Made by a program: the position numbers and the translations under genes
Assembly: GCA_023091735.1 (NCBI GenBank)
Contig: JALKBU010000385.1
Location: 1-43,881, forward strand
Direction: 5' to 3'
Origin: Trichomonas tenax
Taxonomy: Eukaryota > Parabasalia > Trichomonadida > Trichomonadidae
Length of the DNA stretch: 43,881 nt
Notes under the pieces: model-generated
Seen by the model: only the letters and a program-made list of their open reading frames with translations
Databases searched by the model: none
Told to the model about the DNA's origin: nothing
Shown: positions 1 through 8,400 of the stretch, one piece after another
Numbering within the stretch: position 1 is the stretch's first letter
How the letters are laid out: each line of letters begins with the position of its first letter

Positions 1-117
1 AAGTCAGGAATTCCAAAATAAAATTAACGTTAGTTTTGTAAGTAATTCAAAAATTTATTTTCTATATAGGGGGGGACCTAACTTGTAAAACTAACTCTGT
101 CGTAAATATATTTAAAT

Positions 118-164
118 AGATGTTCGCAGAAGTCACGGCGCAGTCGTGACGGATGCGAACATCT
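118..164. repeat. Long GC-rich hairpin 3' of a small Maverick-like gene
   Basis: The arms AGATGTTCGCA (118-128) and TGCGAACATCT (154-164) are perfect 11-base complements. Inside them, after three unpaired bases on each side, GTCACG (132-137) pairs with CGTGAC (145-150), leaving a 7-base loop. It begins five bases after the stop of the leftward gene at 170-436. It could shape that gene's 3' end or be a mobile hairpin. Confidence 0.75.
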
Positions 165-169
165 AATTA

Positions 170-436
170 CTAACTAAGATAAATGATTTCGTTTAAGACT
201 GCTATTATTGAATCGTCAACAGTAGAATCTCTGAATACAATTGTCTCATTATTTATAAAAGGAACTGACGCAATCGTTGTTTTTGGATCGAATGAATCAT
301 GCTGGTCAAAATATATTCTTTTAGTAGTTTTACCATCACTGATTATTAATGATTCACTGTCGAATGCTAATTTATCCTTACCGAAATACAAACACTTGCT
401 TCGTTCGCTTTGATAAGAATATTCGTTAATTGACAT
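170..436 (-). CDS. Small protein of Maverick-like element, unknown function (88 aa)
   Basis: An ATG-started ORF of 88 residues, rich in Ser, Ile and Asp, with no signal peptide, membrane segment or motif that I recognise. It is the leftward half of a divergent pair: its ATG lies 18 bases from the ATG of the rightward capsid-like gene at 455. The spacer is entirely A and T and almost palindromic, so both genes probably share one bidirectional promoter. The same layout recurs at 41117/41136. A strong hairpin follows the stop codon. Function is not known. Confidence 0.5.
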   Translation of the reverse strand: MSINEYSYQSERSKCLYFGKDKLAFDSESLIISDGKTTKRIYFDQHDSFDPKTTIASVPFINNETIVFRDSTVDDSIIAVLNEIIYLS

Positions 437-454
437 TTTTAATATTAATAAAAA
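437..454. promoter_or_regulatory. 18-base AT spacer between divergent Maverick-like genes
   Basis: The spacer consists only of A and T and is close to self-complementary around AATATTAAT. Both flanking ATGs are reached by an A-rich run. No host-type TCA(C/T)T initiator is present. A second spacer of exactly the same length lies at 41118-41135. A shared bidirectional core promoter is inferred. Confidence 0.5.
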
Positions 455-1171
455 ATGTTGTATTATTTGAAATCAAAAGATCAGAATGATTACGCCTTTT
501 TAAAATTTTCTGGTATTCCTATAGTAACAACTGAACCATTAATGTTTCGTATAAAGAACTTTTCGACGATTACATCGTTTATTATAACTGATGATACAGA
601 TTTTATCAAAATCAAAGTAGACGATGTGTCTTTGACCCAGGGCTCAGATAGCCATGACTCAATTACATTTAAATTTAAAGAAAAGACAAGTTATGAAATC
701 GAGACATTAGCGGAAGATTTAAATTTATTATTCGCTGGATTTGTAAACGTTGAATTAAATGAAGCATCAACTTTGTCATTCACTTCCAATAAAGATTTTG
801 AAATCATAGACGCAAGCCATAGAGTAAAATTATTACTTGGTTTATATTTCGAAAATTTCCCGATTAAGTCAAATCGTAATAAATATGTTTCTAAATCAGT
901 TCCTTATATTAACTTTGGAAATAATTTATTTATTCGCTCAAGAATTTCAAACGTTGTGGGAATTAATACTTCATCAACTCTTGAATACGTTTCTATTTGT
1001 TATAACATAATAGGATTATTTATTCCTAATATTCCTTTAATCTTTAAAGACCCCGGTAATTATGTAAAAATAAATTCGTTTGACCTTTTGAATCTATCCT
1101 TTACGTTAGTGGATTCATTTAATGTACCTATAAAATTAAAATCACCAATTAATTTAACGGTTGAAGTATAA
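455..1171 (+). CDS. Possible minor capsid (penton-like) protein of Maverick-like element
   Basis: 238 residues from an ATG directly after the 18-base divergent spacer. The sequence is beta-rich: alternating hydrophobic and polar strands, many Ser/Thr/Asn, no membrane segment. The C-terminal stretch FTLVDSFNVPIKLKSPINLT resembles the closing strands (phi-x-L-x-D-x-x-x-x-P-I-x-L) of jelly-roll minor capsid or penton proteins of polinton-like elements, and the central RVKLLLGLY segment also fits that style. This is a resemblance by eye, not a profile match. Around 635-660 the DNA for QGSDSHDS looks like a degraded version of the double hairpin seen at 3212-3240 and 43551-43578. Alternatives are another structural protein or an unknown element protein. 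Confidence 0.4.
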   Translation: MLYYLKSKDQNDYAFLKFSGIPIVTTEPLMFRIKNFSTITSFIITDDTDFIKIKVDDVSLTQGSDSHDSITFKFKEKTSYEIETLAEDLNLLFAGFVNVELNEASTLSFTSNKDFEIIDASHRVKLLLGLYFENFPIKSNRNKYVSKSVPYINFGNNLFIRSRISNVVGINTSSTLEYVSICYNIIGLFIPNIPLIFKDPGNYVKINSFDLLNLSFTLVDSFNVPIKLKSPINLTVEV

Positions 1172-1248
1172 TTTATGAAAAGGATAAACATTTAAAAAAA
1201 TTAACGTTATTTATAAAATAAATATATTTTTTAATAAGTAAATAAAAT

Positions 1249-1836
1249 ATGACTTGGCAACAGTTTATACATGATAACGATTATGAAATTTTCAATGAAT
1301 ATCCTTATTCAATATGTAAAATTAATACTCAAAGAATAATTAGTGAATTCGATAACGGCCACGGTTATATAAGTGTAAATTTAAATAAAGTAAAGTATTT
1401 CAAACATAGAATCGTTGCTGAACAATTCATTCCAAACTCTGAAGGATTCCGTGAGGTTGATCATATTAATCGAGACCGTGGAGATTATCATATTAACAAT
1501 TTGCGATGGGTTTCAAGAAAAGAAAATATGAAAAATCTAAGTGAATCATGTCAATACGTCTTTAATATCATTGATAAACTACCAGACGATGCCGCAGAAA
1601 TTACACAATACGGAAAATATAGATTTGAAGATTTATATTATTCTGAATCAGAGGACGCATTTTATTTATTTACTGGTATTCATTATCGACAGTTAGTAGT
1701 ATTGAGTCAAAATGGAAGAGCTTATATTAATGTTAGAAGTATTGATGATAAGAGAACAAAAATATCTATTCCTAAATTTAAAAGGAATATAGGATTAATA
1801 GAAAAAATATTTTTCGGAATTTTAATTTACGTATAA
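1249..1836 (+). CDS. HNH homing-type endonuclease of Maverick-like element
   Basis: 195 residues. The N-terminal part (about 1-60) has the NUMOD4-like pattern of a short aromatic-rich beta module (FNEYPYSICKIN, GYISVNLNKVKYFKHRIVAEQF). The HNH core follows at about residues 66-92: the EVDHINRDRGDYHINNLRW stretch gives the D-H metal/catalytic pair, the central N and the NLRW closing element, then VSRKENMKNL as usual in phage and polinton HNH proteins. These enzymes make single- or double-strand cuts and help spread of their own gene. The C-terminal half is not recognised and ends with a Lys/Phe-rich tail that overlaps an opposite-strand ORF, so the 3' end may be altered. Trp is encoded by TGG here. 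The upstream TTTTTTAATAAGTAAATAAA run is similar in style to other promoters in these elements. Confidence 0.75.
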   Translation: MTWQQFIHDNDYEIFNEYPYSICKINTQRIISEFDNGHGYISVNLNKVKYFKHRIVAEQFIPNSEGFREVDHINRDRGDYHINNLRWVSRKENMKNLSESCQYVFNIIDKLPDDAAEITQYGKYRFEDLYYSESEDAFYLFTGIHYRQLVVLSQNGRAYINVRSIDDKRTKISIPKFKRNIGLIEKIFFGILIYV

Positions 1837-2194
1837 ATTTATTTTTAGTGGTTACGATAAAGTTGAACGAACGATCAAAACAAGGTTTACATGATTTACA
1901 TAAATCAAATTCTATTTCTTTTCCGTCATACAATTTTTGATATAACAGCATTAATGAAAACTCACTGTCTTTATCATAAGTTCCCACCGGTTTATGAAGG
2001 TTTGATTTTTCGTCATAAATACATTGAACGGCATTAGGAAACATTTCATTTGCTGTTATTGTTATGACATCCTGTTTTACTCCTTTAAGTCTACAGTGAA
2101 AGGCAACTTGATCTAAATCGTTAGTGAGTTGAAATGAAACCAACTTTAAAAATAATTGAAAAAGTTGAAGATGAAGATGATCAAAAAGAATCAA
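1778..2194 (-). pseudogene. Remnant of a Maverick-like gene, 5' end lost
   Basis: The open frame is 138 codons but has no convincing ATG: it opens on TTG at 2194, and its first 30 or so codons are the antisense of the gene starting at 2134. The central part (VAFHCRLKGVKQDV, ITITANEMFPNAVQCIYDE, a CKSCKPC cluster) has ordinary protein character and looks like real coding sequence. The last 20 codons overlap the 3' end of the HNH gene on the other strand. I read it as the tail of a larger element gene that lost its start, with junctions near 2115 and 1830. Function unknown. Confidence 0.35.
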
Positions 2195-2514
2195 AATTCA
2201 ATATAATAAAAACAATTACTGAGTCAACAACATTTAAAACTGTTGATGAATTTAATGAGTACTATGCGAGTAATAAGAAGATATTCGAAGAAAACACTAC
2301 CTGCAAATTAAATAAAATGTTTAAAATTGAGGACAAATGCCGAGACCCAGAGGGTCATGGTTTCAAAATTACAAAAATAAAGGGAGTAGTAAATTTAAAA
2401 TCTATTCCTCAATCAAGAGTGACAGCATTAATGAAGATAGAAGATTTAACAAAAAGAATAAATGTGATTGAGGACAGAATAAATCAAATCATTGCAGTAT
2501 TAAATTCAGCTTAA
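2134..2514 (+). CDS. Small protein of Maverick-like element with internal triloop hairpin (126 aa)
   Basis: 126 residues with an acidic/basic N-terminus, a central FKTVDEFNEYYASNKKIFEE segment and a C-terminal amphipathic helix (about residues 95-124) that could form a coiled coil. The segment CRDPEGHG (from about residue 69) sits between FKIEDK and FKITKIKG. It is encoded by a perfect GACCC/GGGTC hairpin with an AGA loop at 2344-2356, so these residues look like an in-frame insertion. The short N-terminus overlaps the opposite-strand remnant, so the start may have been created or trimmed by decay. No function is recognised. Confidence 0.45.
   Translation: MKPTLKIIEKVEDEDDQKESKFNIIKTITESTTFKTVDEFNEYYASNKKIFEENTTCKLNKMFKIEDKCRDPEGHGFKITKIKGVVNLKSIPQSRVTALMKIEDLTKRINVIEDRINQIIAVLNSA
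2344..2356. repeat. Three-base-loop hairpin inside coding sequence
   Basis: GACCC (2344-2348), loop AGA, GGGTC (2352-2356). It lies in frame within the small gene at 2134-2514 and has the same stem length and loop size as the hairpins at 3212-3240 and 43551-43578. Confidence 0.7.
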
Positions 2515-2532
2515 AAAGATTCAACGCAAAGC

Positions 2533-2550
2533 GCCTCAGGCTCGAAGAGC
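2533..2550. repeat. Two overlapping short triloop hairpins after a small Maverick-like gene
   Basis: GCC/GGC with loop TCA (2533-2541) is followed, overlapping by two bases, by GCTC/GAGC with loop GAA (2540-2550). The pair lies about 20 bases after the stop codon at 2514. The short stems make this weaker than the other hairpins. Confidence 0.45.
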
Positions 2551-2691
2551 TGTTCAGGATCAATTTTATTTCAGTCTTCATCAATATTATCAAGTTTATT
2601 TACTCTATCACCCTCATCAATGATTTTAGCTTAATATTCCCCTTAAAAAATTTAGTTGATTTGCCATATTCTTTAAAATGTTTTCTAATGC

Positions 2692-2874
2692 CTAAAGACT
2701 TCCAGTTATTAAAACATATACTATAAATTTTATCTTTATTTTTACATCATTTCCAATATATTTATATTTTAATTTAGTTTTAACGTTTAAATATTCTTCA
2801 GCATTCAATACATCACAATCTTCATTTTTAAATATCATTTTAATATATTCAGGATTATAAATTCTTCTATTCAT
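2692..2874 (-). pseudogene. Second repeat unit of a Maverick-like Cys-repeat protein, split off
   Basis: 60 residues whose ATG overlaps the TGA of the upstream ORF (ATGA). Its NPEYIKMIFKNEDCDVLN segment is a clear second copy of NHEWIKERFKNEGCELIN in the upstream ORF, followed by the TKLKYKYIGN strand typical of this repeat. The expected Cys/His-rich end is missing, and the frame drifts into VYVLITGSL before stopping. It is most simply the second repeat of one protein, separated by a small deletion or insertion, and truncated. Confidence 0.45.
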
Positions 2875-3320
2875 TTGTTTCCCGCTTTTGTTGGAACTTT
2901 ACGGATGCAATATATAGAAACACCGTTTTCTTTTGGATTTTCAACTATTTTTATTTCATCTTCGTCATATTTATGGGGTCTTTCACCTTTATTCCATCTA
3001 TGCCACGTAATAGAAAATACTTTACTTTTACATCTATAAATAAGCTCACTTTCACATCCTTCACATTCATTTATTAATTCACAACCTTCATTTTTAAATC
3101 GTTCTTTAATCCATTCATGATTAAGACCACGACCTGTTTGAATAGGTGATGAGTCTTCATTTTTATGACACGAAATGTCTGGTGTAGCCTCAATTTTCAT
3201 TACATTTTCATGACTCAAAGAGTCTGAACCCTTCGGGTTCTTAGATTTAATTAAAAATTCATCAAGTTTTAATTGCTTAATTCCCCATTTCTTCATAAGC
3301 TCAGGCGAAACAATAGCCAT
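2871..3320 (-). CDS. Maverick-like protein with treble-clef-like Cys repeat (149 aa)
   Basis: 149 residues from an ATG. After an N-terminal MKKWGIKQLKLDEFLIK helix comes a polar insert (KNPKGSDSLSHENV) encoded by a tandem pair of triloop hairpins at 3212-3240. Residues of about 90-135 form a repeat of the F-x-N-E-G-C-E-L-I-N ... L-I-Y-R-C-K ... I-T-W-x-x-W-N-K-G type. This resembles the small zinc-binding treble-clef units seen in large DNA viruses and phage HNH-associated proteins, although the usual last Cys pair is absent. A second repeat copy follows in another frame at 2692-2874. The leader (AATTTAT, a T-run, AATTCG) matches that of the ORF at 43539, suggesting paralogous genes in two elements. 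DNA binding is a guess. Confidence 0.5.
   Translation of the reverse strand: MAIVSPELMKKWGIKQLKLDEFLIKSKNPKGSDSLSHENVMKIEATPDISCHKNEDSSPIQTGRGLNHEWIKERFKNEGCELINECEGCESELIYRCKSKVFSITWHRWNKGERPHKYDEDEIKIVENPKENGVSIYCIRKVPTKAGNK
3212..3240. repeat. Tandem double hairpin with three-base loops, in coding sequence (copy A)
   Basis: Read in the coding (minus) direction: GAACCC pairs with GGGTTC around a GAA loop (3226-3240), and GACTC pairs with GAGTC around a TTT loop (3212-3224), with one base between. It encodes NPKGSDSLS inside the ORF at 2871-3320. Copy B at 43551-43578 has the same architecture. Confidence 0.85.
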
Positions 3321-3330
3321 ATATATTTAC

Positions 3331-4204
3331 TCTTTTATCCGAATTAAAAAAAAAATAAATTATTTTAAAAATAAGCTTAAAAATTAATTGCTCGGAATTA
3401 CAATATAAATATATGTTGGCATACATTCTCTATATATATGATTACAAATTCGGGCAATCACCCCCCTTACTATACTACTATCATTAAACAATAATATGCT
3501 ATTTCTATATTCTCGAAGTTAAAAACCGAAATTGTATGGGAGATATGAATAAAATCATACTTTGTAACCTACAGATATTTATAGTATACAAGATATTGCA
3601 TGATATTATATGCTTTTTTTGTTGTGATATTGTCAATATAACAAGTTGCGACTTCAATAAATAAAGAATAACTCCTTTTATTTAAAATGAATGTTCTGAA
3701 TATGCTGTAGAGTTTTAACATATGCAATGCAATGAAATATATATTAAACTCTACATTGAATATATTAGTGATGAGCAGGTAAAAACTGATGCTTGTGTAT
3801 ATATAAATAATCAACTTCAATGTCTTACAAAAAAAACTTTAAAGAACAAAACATAATGAAACAATTCTGCAGAAATATGAACATCAATGCTAAATCAGAT
3901 CCAATATTATTGCTTGAAAATGCTATGCTTTGAGAGAATTATAGGAACATCAAACTGTTCTCCAAAGATCTCCAAAGAAGAACTATGGAGAGTTATTCTT
4001 TTGATCGATGGCTATGATGAACTTTGTAATGAAAAGAATGGAATAATCATTGATCTTCATTCTTATAAACTTTATTTATTTAAAATCGCTTATAAATGCA
4101 GAAATAATATAGAGAAGGAGATTAAAATAATTCACAATGATTTATATATTTTGCTATAGATCAAACATCAATACAATGAATAGTTTGTATTCATGATGAC
4201 TGTA
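3331..4204. other. Gene-poor AT-rich stretch between Maverick fragment and host genes
   Basis: No gene can be supported. An ATG-started rightward ORF at 3887-4159 (90 codons, with EELWRVILLIDGYDELC) and a leftward ORF at 3569-3820 (83 codons, rich in Ile/Tyr) exist but resemble nothing I recognise. The first could be a remnant of a degraded host gene. The boundary of the Maverick fragment probably lies in the first 150 bases. Confidence 0.4.
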
Positions 4205-5086
4205 TTATAATGCCGAAAGCTTCTTTGGCGTTCTGGCAATCACATCACTAATACAGACACCAGACTCGTTGCCACTAACAGCAATGACTCTCACTCTGTC
4301 GAATCTCGTTGGTTTGTCGAATGAATATTTTGCAACGTATTTTCCATTTTCTTGAATAACTTTAATTTGTGAAGAAGTATCAACAGGTTCATTTCCAAGA
4401 AGGAGTTCAAACTTAATATCAGTTGCATCTTTGTCGGTTACGTTTTCTTTGAATGAAACATAGAAATCTTGGCCCCAAAGTGGATAAGGAGTCCAAAATG
4501 AGAATGTAGCAGTGCTGCTTTCGGCACACCACCTTCCATCTGTCTGATTGATCGCCTCATCGTAGCGATGTGACGCTGGAAGGAATAATTTTTGGAATTT
4601 CGTTGTTCCTTTTTGGTTGTTGTCTGTGAAAATCGATGTTAAAACGAGCGGAAGAACATTGCAATCATCGAGTTTGATGCTCTTGAAGTATTGAGAAACG
4701 ATTTCGGCGATTTTTTCAGTATCTGGTGAATTTTCAGAAACAGAAGCTTGGATATTGGAATATTCGTCAAGCTTCGACTTAATACGCGAAATTCTTTGCT
4801 TAATATTGTTTTGTTGCTTGTTAAATTGTGAAATATCATATTTCTTAACCGTTTGTAAGTCCTTTTTAATATCTTCTGGAAGAACCGGCGCCTTTTTAAT
4901 TTTGTTGACTTTTACTTCTACAATTACGTTCTTCTGCTTTGTCGTTCTCTTTATTGGTTTTCGTTTCTGACAATAAACGTCTTTCAGCGGTCGAATGAAG
5001 CACGGAAGGATATATATAGCATAAGCGAGAAGAAGGACAAAGAATACGTTCCAATAATTCGGTCCTTTACTTGAACGAGAATGCAT
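4205..5086 (-). CDS. SUN-like single-pass membrane protein with coiled coil
   Basis: 293 residues. A transmembrane helix at about residues 11-31 follows a short basic N-terminus, so the protein is probably anchored by its N-terminal end. A Lys-rich linker (about 38-75) precedes a predicted coiled coil (about 85-115). The C-terminal domain (about 165-285) is beta-rich: GRWCAESSTATFSFWTPYPL, then FYVSFKE, and a closing strand DRVRVIAVSGNESGVCISDV. This order (anchor, coiled coil, beta-sandwich with a lectin-like or discoidin-like finish) is that of SUN proteins, which link the inner nuclear membrane to the cytoskeleton. The SUN assignment rests on architecture and a few strands, so another galactose-binding-like membrane protein is possible. 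Upstream lie two copies of the TTTACRTGTCA motif 39 and 76 bases from the ATG. Confidence 0.45.
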   Translation of the reverse strand: MHSRSSKGPNYWNVFFVLLLAYAIYILPCFIRPLKDVYCQKRKPIKRTTKQKNVIVEVKVNKIKKAPVLPEDIKKDLQTVKKYDISQFNKQQNNIKQRISRIKSKLDEYSNIQASVSENSPDTEKIAEIVSQYFKSIKLDDCNVLPLVLTSIFTDNNQKGTTKFQKLFLPASHRYDEAINQTDGRWCAESSTATFSFWTPYPLWGQDFYVSFKENVTDKDATDIKFELLLGNEPVDTSSQIKVIQENGKYVAKYSFDKPTRFDRVRVIAVSGNESGVCISDVIARTPKKLSAL

Positions 5087-5124
5087 TTATATTTTTTTGG
5101 TTTTCTGACAAATAAATACTTCTA

Positions 5125-5135
5125 TGACACGTAAA
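5125..5135 (-). promoter_or_regulatory. TTTACGTGTCA promoter-proximal motif (SUN-like gene)
   Basis: On the plus strand the site reads TGACACGTAAA, which is TTTACGTGTCA in the direction of the gene. It lies 39 bases before the ATG at 5086. A closely similar motif precedes other host genes in the window. A role in transcription is inferred from recurrence. Confidence 0.45.
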
Positions 5136-5161
5136 TTTTTATTTTTTACTTCTAATTATTT

Positions 5162-5172
5162 TGACATGTAAA
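5162..5172 (-). promoter_or_regulatory. TTTACATGTCA promoter-proximal motif (SUN-like gene), second copy
   Basis: The plus strand reads TGACATGTAAA. The site lies 37 bases upstream of the first copy and in the same orientation, 76 bases before the ATG. Confidence 0.45.
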
Positions 5173-5466
5173 CATAGTATTTGACAATTTAATCAAAACT
5201 CGATTTTTGCATTTAAAAAACAATTATTAAGCATCCTAAAACTTGAAACAAAGAATTAAATTTTGCGCATATGCAATAATTTTAATAAGAAAGATTATTT
5301 CCAATGTTTCGATTTTGATAAAATAATCGAAGAATCAATAAATGAATGTGAAATTTTGTTCATGGAAAAGAATCTAAAAAATTACCGTTCAGTTGCATTA
5401 GTGTATATTTTCATAGTTAAAGCCAAAATAATACAGTTTATAAATAAAAATATAAATAAATACAGA

Positions 5467-8400
5467 TCATTTCTTCTCAGCTGAGTTATTAGCTGCCTGT
5501 GCCTTCTCTTGCTCTTCGACGAGCTTAACCCACTGTGCCAAGTTGTTCTTGACAGATTCTAAGTTGACAGTGAGCTCTGGGAAGATTCTTGCAATAAGTG
5601 TATAAAGAGGAAGGCAAACAAAGTTGTAGAAACCAACTTGGCCCTTAGGCTTGTTCTGGCCTTCTCTGTTCATGAGAGGACCGGAATATGGCAAACCTAA
5701 CTCCTTTTCTCTATCACCCTGCCTCCAAAACTCTTCTGAAAGCACTTCACACCACTTATCTGCGTACTTGAATGGTCTTGAAACGTTTGAAATATCAGAA
5801 ACTTTCATAACGAGTTCCATGCACATCAATCTGTGAGCTTCTTCCTTCAAGTTGATAACACCTGCTTCGAGAGCTTCGTTACCCTGCTTGATGAGCTTGA
5901 AGTGGAAGGCCATATCTGTAGCGAGAATCAAGTGAATGATCCACTTCCAGATGATTGTGAGTTCCTTGACATTCAATGAGTGTAAGAGATTCGTTTCTGG
6001 TTGGCTGAGAATTCTTATAGCGACAGTGCAGTGGAATGTTTCCATGACTGACTGATCCTTGAAGAGAATACCAAGAGGTGTCTCAGCATTGACATTGAAA
6101 GCGTTGTTGAGACCCTGGTGGCCTGCATCGTGGCAAAGGGCTGCGATGCAAACGGCCAATAGCTCGAATTGCGTAAGAATCTTGTGGCTGTTTGTGATTC
6201 TGACCTGATAAGAAATGTATTGAAGAACGTCGATAGCGTGAATCCAGTTGTGATAAGGAGGTTCATTATATGCTTCTCTCAATCTGTAAAGGAACGTGAA
6301 GAACAAATCATTTGTAATCTGGAATCTCTCTAAGAGACCAAAATCGTTAAATACGAAGAAAGCAATCTGGAAAAGACCAATACCATTCCAGTCGATAGCG
6401 AAGAAGTCGAGTGACTTGAGAGAGTCCTGCTTAGCTTCAGGAACTCTTAGCTTGATTGGCGTTGTGTTGCTTGAGCGCTCGAATTCACCAATCCACTTAG
6501 ACATTTCGATCTGAGCTGTTCCTTTCTCAGTGATATCCTTGAGACGTCTCTTTTCGAGCAACAAAGCAGCGAATGTAGAGAATGATTCGAGAAGTGTCTG
6601 ATCAGATTGCGTGAATATACCTTCTTGTTTGTTAAGCATTTCAGCGACACCAATGACAGTGCCATCTGATGTAATAACTGGAACAGCGATTAGCGACTTT
6701 GTCTTGAAGCCTGTGTGGAAGTCGATCATCTTGTTGAAGCGAGGATCGTGGTATGCATCCTGAATGACAATGGAGATTTTCTGCTTGACAGCAGTAGCAG
6801 CAATACCGTGAGAAAGTGGAATAGATTGTGGCATCTTACCACCATCGACCAAATATGATGTGAGCGTGTTGACGACGTTATCTAAGAGGAACAAAGAAGA
6901 ACGCGCAGCATTGATTGTGACACGAGCGTTTTGGAGAATTTCTGAAAGAATTTGCTTGACGTTTTGATTTGATGATAATGCTGTAGAAACAGAGATGAAT
7001 GAGGAAAGTTGACGATTCGCTGATGTAGAAAGAGAGTACATCTGTTGGTTATCGAGCAGAAGACCGAACATAATAGAGAAGATCTTCATGTAGTTGAAAT
7101 CTGTCTGTGAGAATGGTTGTCCATCCTTCCTGTTGATCATTTGCAAAACAGCGATAACTTCAAGTCTGTTGTTCATGACTGGGACTGATAACAATGTCTT
7201 TGTCTTGTATTGCGTCTGAAGATCAATTGCGTTATCGAAGTTTGGATCTTCATAAGCTTCTGTGAGATTGATGATTTCCTTTCCATTGAACGTTTTACCG
7301 ACAATACCGTGATCCTTAGAGATTGGATTTGGTGGATCCTTTGATCCAAAATATGCTGTGACAACATAGTTATCTGTATCCTTGTCATATTGGAAGAGAA
7401 GAACTCTGTCTGCGCTTGTGAGTTTCTCGATGTTTTCGAGAGCTTCGTTGAGAATAACTTTTGTCACTGCTGCTTCGTTAATGAGTGAAGCAAGCTTCTG
7501 AAGCCCGAAGACGCAGTGATGTTCGAGTGATTCTCTTGCATTACCGAGAAGAGCAGTGCTGAATTTATCAGCGTTTTCAAGAGACAAAGCGAGATATGGC
7601 GTCATGATTCCGAGTAATTCTTCATCATAAGAAGTGAAGACTGGGAAGTTTTTAGAACCTCTAAGGCAAACAACCCACTTCATGGCGAGACGTGTGTCGA
7701 TGATAGGAACAATTAAAGCTGATTCTTCGTTATCTCCATCCAAATATTGAATATAACTTGATTGCATCTTTGTATTTGCAACATTGATTGTACACTCTCT
7801 ACTGAATGCATCACCGACAATGCCAGCACGTCCAGGATCAATATCTTTGCGGTCGTTAATAAATCTTTCCATTTTATTTGTTCGAATGTTGTATCTCCAA
7901 ATTTCCGCGATTCTGCAATTGAAGAAAGTGTGAATACGCTTCTGGAACAAAAGCAAAAATTGTTCTAATTCCATAACTTGGCCGAGCTCGATAATTAAGT
8001 TGTGTGGTGTCTCTGCTGGGAACAGCCACTTGCTGTGAAGTTTAAACTGTTCTGTAAAGTACTGAATGAAAGCATCATTTTCTGCATCAAAGAATGGATC
8101 TTTTGATGTTCGCGTAACTTCAACAACCGCACATACATTGTCATTGAAGTCCCAGAGAGGAAAGATATAAACGGGTGTTTGACCCGGACAAATCTTAGAA
8201 TCGACACCTTCTTTGTAAGCAGAGTGTGAACAAGCTCTTTCTATCTTCAAAAATTTGCGTGTGAAGAATGTGTAGCCAACCAAGCCATCTGAGTGCGAAA
8301 CGGTGACTTGAAGACGTGGCGAATAAAGTAAATGAATTGACGGGATATCCTGCCAAAATGTTACTGTTGCAGCCTTGAAAACAGGGATTAATGTCTGTTC

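Larger units (their letters stand above)
1..3330. mobile_element. Decayed Maverick/Polinton-like element fragment (left)
   Basis: The segment is packed with short AT-rich ORFs on both strands, unlike the host genes further right. Contents are a divergent gene pair sharing an 18-base spacer, a capsid-like protein, an HNH homing-type endonuclease, and small proteins of the kind found in the large DNA transposons of Trichomonas. Two neighbouring ORFs run into each other on opposite strands (1778-1836 and 2134-2194), and a repeat protein is split by an ATGA overlap, so the element looks degraded. No polymerase B, integrase, packaging ATPase or protease gene is visible, and no terminal inverted repeat can be paired inside the window. 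The right limit is placed just beyond the start of the ORF that begins at 3320. The element class is inferred from gene style. Confidence 0.6.
5087..5466. other. Intergenic region with two promoter-motif copies for the SUN-like gene
   Basis: The region lies between the SUN-like gene start and the 3' end of the phosphodiesterase gene. It holds the TGACACGTAAA and TGACATGTAAA motifs. A rightward frame from 5263 opens only on TTG and runs antisense into the phosphodiesterase 3' end. I do not support it as a gene. Confidence 0.5.

Noticed and set aside
3569..3820. Leftward 83-codon Ile/Tyr-rich ORF
   Set aside because: Composition follows the AT-rich DNA; no domain, promoter element or neighbour supports it.
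5263..5484. Rightward ORF of 73 codons before and into the phosphodiesterase 3' end
   Set aside because: It opens on TTG, its only ATG is near codon 34, and its end is antisense to a well-supported gene.
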